DNA from: Acidobacteriota bacterium
GTDB taxonomy: Bacteria; Acidobacteriota; Terriglobia; Terriglobales; Acidobacteriaceae
DNA: 59,434 nucleotides
Assembly: GCA_021846985.1 (NCBI GenBank)
Contig: JAJZVX010000023.1
Coordinates: 1-59,434, forward strand
Direction: 5' to 3'
Positions 53,310 through 59,434 of this stretch are shown piece by piece. The position numbers and the translations under genes were made by a program. Below the pieces are notes generated by a model that saw nothing but the letters and a program-made list of their open reading frames with translations, did no database searches and was not told the origin of the DNA. Within the stretch, counting starts at the first letter, position 1, and each line of letters opens with the position of its first letter.

Positions 53310-53966
53310 ATGAACGAGACAGATTTGAGACACGAGATTTGCCGCGTGGGCCGCTCGCTCTTCGAGCGCGCGTATGTGCATGCCACCGCGGGCAACATCA
53401 GCGCGCGCCTTGAGGATGGATTTCTGATCACGCCCAGCGACGCATGCCTTGGCCTTCTTGAGCCGGAGAATCTGGCCAAAGTGGGACTGGACGGATGCCA
53501 GCAGAGTGGAGACCGCGCCAGCAAAACACTCGCGCTACACCGCTCGATCTACAGGGAGGATCCCATGGCGCGGTGCGTAATCCACACCCACTCCACGCAT
53601 CTGGTTGCGCTTACCCTTGCTGGTGTGTGGCGCCGTGAAGACATTCTTCCGCCCATTACGCCCTATTTTGTCATGAAGGTAGGCCACGTGCCGCTGATGG
53701 ACTATTGCAGGCCCGGCGATCCGGCAGTGGGAGCGCAGGTGGCGCAGACCATCGAAACGATGCGCGCCCGTGCAACGCCGATTCGCGCTGTGATGCTCGA
53801 CCGGCTCGGCCCCAACGTGTGGCACGAGACGCCCGCCGCCGCCATGGCCGTGCTGGAAGAACTGGAAGAGACGGCGCGCCTGTGGATGATGAGCACGCCA
53901 AAACCGGAGCCGCTGTCTGAACCGCAGATTGAGGAACTGCGCCGCAGCTTCGGCGCGTCCTGGTAA
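53310..53966 (+). CDS. otnC: 3-oxo-tetronate 4-phosphate decarboxylase-like protein (OtnC family), altered active site
   Basis: OtnC proteins are class II aldolase-fold enzymes that decarboxylate 3-oxo-tetronate 4-phosphate to dihydroxyacetone phosphate. The 218-residue product has [10 protein letters not shown], the zinc-ligand pair HTHSTH near residue 92, [19 protein letters not shown] sequence and [10 protein letters not shown]. Two usual key sites differ. Family members have a catalytic Glu in PSKE; here it is ASKT (residues 71-74, Thr). The third metal-binding His in LANHGPVV is absent; here it is LDRLGPNV around residue 163-170. The enzyme may be inactive, use other residues (a His occurs in WHET nearby), or act on another substrate. 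It is within the operon, between otnK and otnI. Confidence 0.75.
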   Translation: MNETDLRHEICRVGRSLFERAYVHATAGNISARLEDGFLITPSDACLGLLEPENLAKVGLDGCQQSGDRASKTLALHRSIYREDPMARCVIHTHSTHLVALTLAGVWRREDILPPITPYFVMKVGHVPLMDYCRPGDPAVGAQVAQTIETMRARATPIRAVMLDRLGPNVWHETPAAAMAVLEELEETARLWMMSTPKPEPLSEPQIEELRRSFGASW

Positions 53967-53988
53967 CCCTGCCAAGGGAGCCGATCCA

Positions 53989-54789
53989 ATGCCTCGCTTT
54001 GCCGCCAATCTGACCACGATGTACACCGAGCACAGCTTTCTCGACCGCTTTGCCGCCGCCGCGCACGATGGCTTTCTGGCGGTGGAGTTTTTGTTTCCGT
54101 ACGAGCATCCGGCGGCCGCGCTGGTGGCCTTGCTCAAGGAACACGGGTTGAAGCAAGTCTTGTTCAATGCGCCTCCGGGCCACTGGCAGGCCGGCGAGCG
54201 GGGCTGCGCGGCGCTGCCGGGACGCGAGCAGGAATTCCGCGAAGGATTTCTGCGCGCGCTCGACTATGCCCAGGCGCTCGGCTGCCCGCGCATTCACGCC
54301 ATGGCCGGCATCGCGCCCGCGGGAGCAGCCCGGCCACGCATGCGCGCAACTTATCTTGCCAACCTGGCGTGGGCGGCCGGTCAGGCCAGCGGCCATGGCG
54401 TGGATGTGCTGATCGAGCCCATCGCCGCACGCAACATGCCCGGCTACTTTCTCAATCGCCAGGAAGAGGCCCACGCGATCGCGGCCGAGAGCGGCATGGC
54501 GAATCTCAAAGTGCAGATGGATCTGTTTCACTGCCAGGTGGAGGAGGGCGATCTGGCCACAAAGATTCGCGCATACCTTGGGGGCGCAGGCCAGAGCCGC
54601 GTGGGCCACTTTCAGATTGCGGGCGTGCCGGAACGCCACGAGCCCAGCACCGGCGAGGTGAACTACGAGTACCTTTTCAATCTGATTGACTCACTCGGAT
54701 ACCACGGCTGGATAGGATGCGAATACATCCCCGCGGCGCGAACAAGCGCGGGGCTTGGCTGGCTGAAGAAGTGGTTGACGGCAGCCTGA
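53989..54789 (+). CDS. otnI: 2-oxo-tetronate isomerase OtnI (hydroxypyruvate isomerase family)
   Basis: OtnI converts 2-oxo- to 3-oxo-tetronate. The 266-residue TIM-barrel protein resembles Hyi/Otn[41 protein letters not shown] at the start, [16 protein letters not shown] with the conserved Glu, [29 protein letters not shown] and GWIGCEYIP with the second Glu. GGGAG lies 9 bases before the ATG at 53989. It follows otnC after 22 bases and ends 8 bases from the convergent GntP gene. Confidence 0.92.
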   Translation: MPRFAANLTTMYTEHSFLDRFAAAAHDGFLAVEFLFPYEHPAAALVALLKEHGLKQVLFNAPPGHWQAGERGCAALPGREQEFREGFLRALDYAQALGCPRIHAMAGIAPAGAARPRMRATYLANLAWAAGQASGHGVDVLIEPIAARNMPGYFLNRQEEAHAIAAESGMANLKVQMDLFHCQVEEGDLATKIRAYLGGAGQSRVGHFQIAGVPERHEPSTGEVNYEYLFNLIDSLGYHGWIGCEYIPAARTSAGLGWLKKWLTAA

Positions 54790-54797
54790 GAGCGCTT

Positions 54798-56147
54798 TCA
54801 GAGAATGTGCGCCAACATCAGGGTGAACCCAAGGCCGACGACGGCGATAATGGTTTCGGAAACCGACCACGTTTTGAGCGTATCGACCACGCTCATGTTG
54901 AAGTACTCCTTGACGAGCCAGAAACCGCCGTCGTTGAGGTGCGAAAAAATGAGCGAGCCGGCGCCGGCGGCGATGGCCAGCAGTTCAGGGTGAACGCCCG
55001 GGCTGGCCAGGGCAAGCGGAGCCACAATGCCGGCCGCCGTGCTCATGGCCACCGTGGCCGAGCCGGTGGCCAGACGCATGAGCGCCGCCAGCAGCCATAC
55101 CAGCAGGATGAGCGAGATGTGGCTGTGCAATGCCACCGCGATGATGGCCTGGGAGACGCCGCTATCCTGCAGAACGCGCCCGAAACCTCCTCCGCCGCCC
55201 ACCAGAAGGGTGATGGCGGCCGTGGGCGCGAGACACTCGTTGCTGAAGCGCAGGATGGTGTCGCGGGTGAAGCCGCGCATCTGGCCCAACGTAACAAAGC
55301 TCAGCAGCGCGCCAATAAGCAGCGCCATATCGTCGTTTCCGGCCAGGTGCAGCGCCTGGTTGAAGATGCTTCCCGGAGCCGAGATGGAATCGGCCCAGCT
55401 TCCCACCATCATCAGCAGAACCGGAAAGAGGATCGTGAACAAGGCGATGCCGAGGCCCGGCAAACCCTCTTCTGAACCGGGATCCGAAAACTGGTCGGCC
55501 ATGGGGTTTTCCGCGGGCAGGTGAACGTGGGGCGCGATGAGAAATGCGTAGATGGGGCCCGCGATCAACGCTGTGGGAATGCCGACAAGCAACGCATAGA
55601 GTATGGTCTTGCCCATATCGGCTTTGAACAGCGTCACGGCCAGCGTGACGGCGGGATGCGGCGGCACTAGCCCGTGCGCCACCGAAAGACCGGCCAGCAT
55701 GGGCAAGCCAACCAGCACCAGCGAGGTGCGCGTGCGCCGCGCCACCGTGTAAACAATGGGGATGAGCAGAACAAAGCCCACCTGAAAAAAGGCCGGCAGG
55801 CCCACAATGATGGAGATGACGGCCATGGCCCAGGGAATGCGCTTCTCACCAAAAAAACGGATGAGCGTATAGGCGATCTGGTTGGCCGCCCCCGACTCCG
55901 CCATCATCTTGCCGAGCATGGTGCCCAGCGCCACAATGATGGCGATGTGGCCCAGCGTGCCGCCCATGCCGGCCTCGAAGGAATGCACCACCTTGGAGAG
56001 CGGCATGCCCGCGGCAATGGCAAGCCCCAGCGAGCTGATCAGCAAAGCGATAAAGGGGTTGAGCTTGGCCAGGGCAATGAGCAGAATAAGGCCGACCACA
56101 GAGGCACAGGCGGCGGCAAGCAGGAAGATGCTGTGAGAATCGGTCAT
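54798..56147 (-). CDS. GntP-family proton/gluconate-type permease
   Basis: A 449-residue membrane protein with about 12-14 helices. Family markers include LISSLGLAIAAGMPLSKVVHSFEAGMGGTLGHIAIIVALGTMLGKMMAESGAANQIAYTL, FFQVGFVLLIPIVYTVA, GLVPPHPAVTLAV and ATGSATVAMSTAAGIVAPLA. GntP proteins import gluconate and other small sugar or amino acids. By strand it belongs with ridA and the deacylase, suggesting D-amino acid or N-acyl derivative uptake, but it also faces the erythronate genes and could import four-carbon sugar acids. Sequence alone does not decide. Confidence 0.88.
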   Translation of the reverse strand: MTDSHSIFLLAAACASVVGLILLIALAKLNPFIALLISSLGLAIAAGMPLSKVVHSFEAGMGGTLGHIAIIVALGTMLGKMMAESGAANQIAYTLIRFFGEKRIPWAMAVISIIVGLPAFFQVGFVLLIPIVYTVARRTRTSLVLVGLPMLAGLSVAHGLVPPHPAVTLAVTLFKADMGKTILYALLVGIPTALIAGPIYAFLIAPHVHLPAENPMADQFSDPGSEEGLPGLGIALFTILFPVLLMMVGSWADSISAPGSIFNQALHLAGNDDMALLIGALLSFVTLGQMRGFTRDTILRFSNECLAPTAAITLLVGGGGGFGRVLQDSGVSQAIIAVALHSHISLILLVWLLAALMRLATGSATVAMSTAAGIVAPLALASPGVHPELLAIAAGAGSLIFSHLNDGGFWLVKEYFNMSVVDTLKTWSVSETIIAVVGLGFTLMLAHIL

Positions 56148-56213
56148 TGTGGGGCTGCGGGGGTGCGGTTCACTTCAGTTGAAGAGCGGTGGATGCGGCA
56201 GAGACGCGCCGCC

Positions 56214-56606
56214 TCAGGCCTTCGGGTTCTTGTAGGCAACGCAATCGATCTCCACTTTGCAGTCAACCACCATGCGCGACTCCACGCAGGAGCGGGCCGG
56301 AGGATGCTCGCCGAAAAATTCCTTGAAGACGGCATTGAAGGCGGAGAAGTCGCGCGGATCGTCGAGCCAGACGCCGCAGCGGACCACATGCTCGGGGCCG
56401 TAACCGGCTTCGTTCAGAATCGCCAGCAGGTTGCGGATCGCCTGGCGCGCCTGGGCCACGATATGGCCGGCAACCAACTCTCCGTTGACCATGGGCGTCT
56501 GGCCCGATACGTACAACCAGCCGCCTGCTTCCACTGCGCGCGCAAATGGGAGCTGCTGCCCGCCTGCCCCTTTGCCGCCTTCCACGCCATACCTCTTGAT
56601 GCTCAT
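56214..56606 (-). CDS. RidA-family enamine/imine deaminase
   Basis: The 130-residue product is a YjgF/RidA-type protein: LPFARAVEAGGWLYVSGQTP, an HIVAQARQAIRNLLAILNEAG helix, and the conserved Arg in PPARSCVESRMV followed by KVEIDCVAY. RidA enzymes hydrolyse reactive enamines and imines released by PLP-dependent dehydratases. The neighbouring D-serine/D-threonine-type PLP enzyme would produce such intermediates, which fits the grouping. It lies 30 bases after the deacylase gene. Confidence 0.88.
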   Translation of the reverse strand: MSIKRYGVEGGKGAGGQQLPFARAVEAGGWLYVSGQTPMVNGELVAGHIVAQARQAIRNLLAILNEAGYGPEHVVRCGVWLDDPRDFSAFNAVFKEFFGEHPPARSCVESRMVVDCKVEIDCVAYKNPKA

Positions 56607-56636
56607 GCGCTTCTCTTCCCTTCCCTTCGTTTGCCC

Positions 56637-58097
56637 TCAGCGATTGGCCCATGCCGTTTTGCCGCGCGGCAAAAAACGCCCCGCCCGGCTGCCCGTCGCG
56701 CCGTGGCTTGTGTATGAAAGCACGCCGTTCACCCAGACGGCGGCAATGCCCTCGGCCGGACGGGCGGGATCTGTGAATGTGGCCGTATCCGCGATCCTCG
56801 CCGCATCGAAAAGCACCAGGTCGGCCCAGTACCCTTCGCGAACCAGACCGCGCCCGGTCAGACCGAAACGCTGCGCCGGCATGGAAGTCATCTTGCGAAT
56901 CGCCTCCGTCAGTGGAAAGAGCTTTTCTTCGCGGCTGAAGCGGCCCAGAACGCGCGGAAATGTTCCCCAGAGCCGCGGATGCGGACGCGGATCGTTGGGT
57001 AGCCCGTCGGAACCGATCATGGTGGCCGGGTGGCGCAGGATGCGGCGCATGTCGTCTTCGGAGATGCTGTGATAGATGGCCCCTGCCGGTTGCAGGCGCC
57101 GCGCGGCTTCGAGTTGCGTCACGTTCCACCGCTCGGCGATGGCCGCCAGCGTTTGCCCTCCCGCCTCCGGATGCGGCGTGCTCCAGGTGATGGTAATCTT
57201 CACGCGCTCGTCCACCTGCTTCAGGTCGAGCGTGCTGGAGCCGGCGGCGTAGGGATAGCAGTCGCAGCCGGCCGGCTGCCCGGCCCGCGCGCTCTCCAGG
57301 CTCGCAAGCACTTCGCCGCCGCGGCCCCAGTTGTCGATGCCGGCGCACTTCAGATGCGAGATCACCACCGGCACGCTGTGGGCGCGGCCAATCTGAAATG
57401 CCTCGCACATGGCGTCGAGGACGGTTTCCGTTTCGCTGCGCAAATGGGTGGCATAGATGCCGCCCGCGCGCGCCAGTGGCTCGGCTACAGCCACCACCTC
57501 TTCCGTTGTCGCCTCGCGGGCGGTGGCATAGGCCAGACCCGTGCTCAACCCGAGCGCGCCGCCATCGAGGGCCTCCTGCAACTGCGCGCGCATGGCCTCG
57601 ATTTCGGCCGCCGTCGCGGCGCGATCCAGGCGGTCCATGTGGTTGCTGCGCAACGCCGTGTGCCCCACGAGCACACCCACGTTCACGGATGGACGCGCCT
57701 CTTCGAGGGCCGCAACATAGTCGGCAAAACGCGCATAATGGAAATCGCCCGGCTCGCCAAGCAGATTCATGGGATCGGGCAACCGGCCGCGCAGGCGCAC
57801 CGGGGCCGCGCTGATGCCGCAGTTGCCGGCAACGACCGTGGTGACGCCCTGCGAAAGCTTGGGCAGCATCTGCGGCTTGTGGATCACGGCAAGGTCGTCG
57901 TGCGTGTGCGCGTCAATAAAGCCGGGCGAAAGCGTAAGCCCTTGCGCATCCACCGTGGCCGCGGCCTCCAGATCCAGCGACGGGCCGATGGCGCAGATGC
58001 GGCCGTCGCGGATGGCTACGTCCAGGCCCTCCGCGGCAGACGATCCGCTGCCGTCGAGAATGGTTGCATGGCGAAGAAGGGTGTCACAAGGCGGCAT
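56637..58097 (-). CDS. N-acyl-D-amino-acid deacylase
   Basis: This 486-residue amidohydrolase removes the acyl group from N-acyl-D-amino acids. Metal site residues are visible: His64 and His66 in DAHTHDD, Cys93 in GNCGISAAP (the cysteine ligand typical of D-aminoacylases), later His in GHTALR and THLRSE, and the Asp of IGSDG. The C-terminal part completes the composite beta domain (GYWADLVLFDAARIADTATFTDPARPAEG). ATG at 58097 chosen; the frame extends to 58160 without conservation. It is first in an operon with ridA and gntP, divergent from the PLP enzyme gene. Confidence 0.92.
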   Translation of the reverse strand: MPPCDTLLRHATILDGSGSSAAEGLDVAIRDGRICAIGPSLDLEAAATVDAQGLTLSPGFIDAHTHDDLAVIHKPQMLPKLSQGVTTVVAGNCGISAAPVRLRGRLPDPMNLLGEPGDFHYARFADYVAALEEARPSVNVGVLVGHTALRSNHMDRLDRAATAAEIEAMRAQLQEALDGGALGLSTGLAYATAREATTEEVVAVAEPLARAGGIYATHLRSETETVLDAMCEAFQIGRAHSVPVVISHLKCAGIDNWGRGGEVLASLESARAGQPAGCDCYPYAAGSSTLDLKQVDERVKITITWSTPHPEAGGQTLAAIAERWNVTQLEAARRLQPAGAIYHSISEDDMRRILRHPATMIGSDGLPNDPRPHPRLWGTFPRVLGRFSREEKLFPLTEAIRKMTSMPAQRFGLTGRGLVREGYWADLVLFDAARIADTATFTDPARPAEGIAAVWVNGVLSYTSHGATGSRAGRFLPRGKTAWANR

Positions 58098-58111
58098 ATC
58101 CGTTGCATAAG

Positions 58112-58140
58112 AATATAGGCTATAGGCATGGCGGTTCCCA
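58112..58140 (-). promoter_or_regulatory. possible promoter of the deacylase-ridA-gntP operon
   Basis: On the minus strand TTGGGA, an 18-base spacer and TATATT (-10, plus-strand 58112-58117) form a plausible sigma-70-type pair. It would start transcription only about 7-10 bases before the ATG, which has just a weak ACGGAT in front, so the mRNA would be almost leaderless. Two heptamers TATAGGC lie side by side at 58114-58127, overlapping the -10, and could be a regulator site. Confidence 0.35.
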
Positions 58141-58177
58141 AACCGCAGAAGGATGAGCAACCGCTGGAGGCAGGTCC

Positions 58178-59434
58178 GTGAACGAAAAGCCGCAAGAAAT
58201 CGCCATTCGCTGCTCCGCCACGATGGCGCTGGACAAGGGCCTGGGCATCGATGCGCCAGTGGCCTCCGACGAAGAGATCGGCCGTCTGAAACTGAACCTG
58301 CTGCGCGAGGATCTGAGCCTGCCCGCCGCGGTTCTTTACCAGGACAAGCTGCTCAACAACCTGAACTGGATGCGTCAATTCGCGGCCGCCTATGGCGTCA
58401 AGCTGGCTCCGCACGGCAAAACCACAATGGCCCCCAAGCTCTTCCGCATGCAACTGGAGGCCGGCGCGTGGGCGATCACCCTGGCCACCGCGCAGCAGAC
58501 CGCCGTGGCCTGCGCGCATGGCGTGCGCCGTGTCCTGATGGCGAATCAGCTTGTGGGCAGGCAGAACATGTCGCTCATCTCCCATTTGCTCCAAGATCCG
58601 GAGTTCGAGTTCTACTGCCTTGTGGATTCGGCGGACTTGATTGACCAGTTGGGCGCATTTTTTGCAAAACGCGGACAGCGCCTGCGGGTGCTGCTGGAGT
58701 TGGGCGTGGACGGAGGCCGCGCGGGCGTGCGCAACGAGGAGCAGTTGAATGCAGCCCTGCAGGCCTTCGCGCGCTGCCAGGATGCGGTGGCCTTGTGCGG
58801 AATCGAGCTGTATGAGGGCGTGCTCAGCGAGGAGGCCTCCATCCGCGCATTTCTTTCGCGCGCGGTGGACGTGATGCGGAGGCTGCTCGAACAACGCCGC
58901 CTGACGCAGGCGCCGGCGCTGCTTTCGGGAGCGGGATCGGCCTGGTACGACGTTGTGGCCGAGGTCTTCACGGCGGCGCGCTTCCCCGCGCCGGTGGAGA
59001 TTGTCTTGCGCCCCGGCTGCTATCTCACGCACGATGTCGGCGCCTATCGCGCGGCGCATGCCAGAATCTGCGAAAGCAATGCCGTCGCCAGAAAAATCCC
59101 TTCCTGCCTGCAACCGGCGTTGCAGGTCTGGGCCTACGTGCAGTCCCGGCCTGAAGCAGAAAAGGCGATCATCGCCATGGGCAAGCGCGATGCCGCTTTC
59201 GATTCCGGATTGCCGGTGCCCGCGCTCCACATGAGGCCCGGCGAGCCTGCGCCGCGGCCGGCGCCCGCTCTTTGGACCCTGACCAAGATGATGGATCAGC
59301 ATGCCTACATGAAAGTTGCGCCGGGCGACGACCTTCGCGTGGGCGACATGATCGGCTTCGACATCGCGCACCCGTGCCTCACCTTCGACAAGTGGCGCGC
59401 ACTGCCGCTGCTGAACCGGGATTACCAGGTAATC
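58178..59434 (+). CDS. D-threonine aldolase/D-serine dehydratase-like PLP enzyme, partial
   Basis: The reading frame is open for 419 codons to the window edge, so the 3' end is missing. The start is GTG with GGAGG about 8 bases upstream. The protein matches fold-type III PLP enzymes of the DSD1/amino acid deaminase group: PAAVLYQDKLLNNLNWMRQFA, then KLAPHGKTTMAPKLF with the PLP-binding Lys, LLELGVDGGRAGVR, VLRPGCYLTHDVGAY, and ALHMRPGE. It should deaminate or cleave a D-hydroxy amino acid. It is divergent from the deacylase operon, giving a module that frees, imports and degrades D-amino acids. It lies 80 bases from the deacylase start. Confidence 0.9.
   Translation, partial: MNEKPQEIAIRCSATMALDKGLGIDAPVASDEEIGRLKLNLLREDLSLPAAVLYQDKLLNNLNWMRQFAAAYGVKLAPHGKTTMAPKLFRMQLEAGAWAITLATAQQTAVACAHGVRRVLMANQLVGRQNMSLISHLLQDPEFEFYCLVDSADLIDQLGAFFAKRGQRLRVLLELGVDGGRAGVRNEEQLNAALQAFARCQDAVALCGIELYEGVLSEEASIRAFLSRAVDVMRRLLEQRRLTQAPALLSGAGSAWYDVVAEVFTAARFPAPVEIVLRPGCYLTHDVGAYRAAHARICESNAVARKIPSCLQPALQVWAYVQSRPEAEKAIIAMGKRDAAFDSGLPVPALHMRPGEPAPRPAPALWTLTKMMDQHAYMKVAPGDDLRVGDMIGFDIAHPCLTFDKWRALPLLNRDYQVI

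Noticed and set aside
58016..59371. Minus-strand open frame of 451 codons near the right edge
   Set aside because: It is antisense to the PLP enzyme gene, whose motifs are clear on the plus strand.

Overview
This is a GC-rich, gene-dense bacterial chromosome segment. It most likely comes from an acidobacterium (Acidobacteriota, Terriglobia-like). The main clues are a secreted VWFA-type protein of the kind typical of that phylum (404-1432), a small orphan protein that resembles ones I recall from the same group (1535-1759), and a plant-glycan degradation outfit. P-ring and L-ring genes show a Gram-negative envelope. The assignment is inference from gene content; there is no rRNA, tRNA or CRISPR array in the window.

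Region 1 (1-20420) is almost entirely on the minus strand. A broken ISAs1-type transposase tail sits at the left edge, then come the VWFA protein and a long flagellar/chemotaxis cluster. In transcription order the cluster is fliN2-fliO-fliP-fliQ-fliR-flhB-flhA-fliA-fliM-fliN1-(zinc-ribbon/MshEN protein)-cheY-cheX-flgF-flgG-flgA-flgH-flgI-flgJ-flgM-flgN-flgK-flgL. It encodes the export gate, C-ring, rod and rings, and hook-filament junction. Many genes overlap by 1-14 bases. A good sigma-28 promoter lies just upstream of flgM, so the late genes flgM-flgN-flgK-flgL probably have their own FliA-driven transcript. The most intriguing gene is 11036-11974, a possible c-di-GMP-binding protein lodged between C-ring and chemotaxis genes.

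Region 2 (20621-23678) holds pdxS-pdxT (pyridoxal phosphate synthase), a lone cytochrome-oxidase subunit III-like gene, a short tandem repeat and a small unknown gene on the opposite strand.

Region 3 (24085-37390) is a tightly packed complex I operon, nuoA-C-D-E-F-G-H-J-K-L-M-N. nuoB and nuoI are absent, so these two iron-sulfur subunits must lie elsewhere if the complex works.

Region 4 (37368-43096) carries three family-4 glycosyltransferases, a polysaccharide-deacetylase-like protein and a MurJ/MviN-type flippase. It looks like a surface-polysaccharide cluster.

Region 5 (43352-50568) holds a secreted GH3 beta-glycosidase with a strong terminator, then a GH78 alpha-L-rhamnosidase and a RhaT rhamnose symporter. 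Together they suggest release and uptake of rhamnose from plant or microbial polysaccharide.

Region 6 (50876-54789) is a four-gene set for four-carbon sugar-acid catabolism: denD, otnK, otnC and otnI, converting D-erythronate to dihydroxyacetone phosphate. The OtnC protein lacks residues normally needed for catalysis. Region 7 (54798-59434) is a divergent D-amino-acid module: N-acyl-D-amino-acid deacylase, RidA and a GntP-type permease on the minus strand, and a D-threonine-aldolase/D-serine-dehydratase-like enzyme on the plus strand that runs off the right edge.
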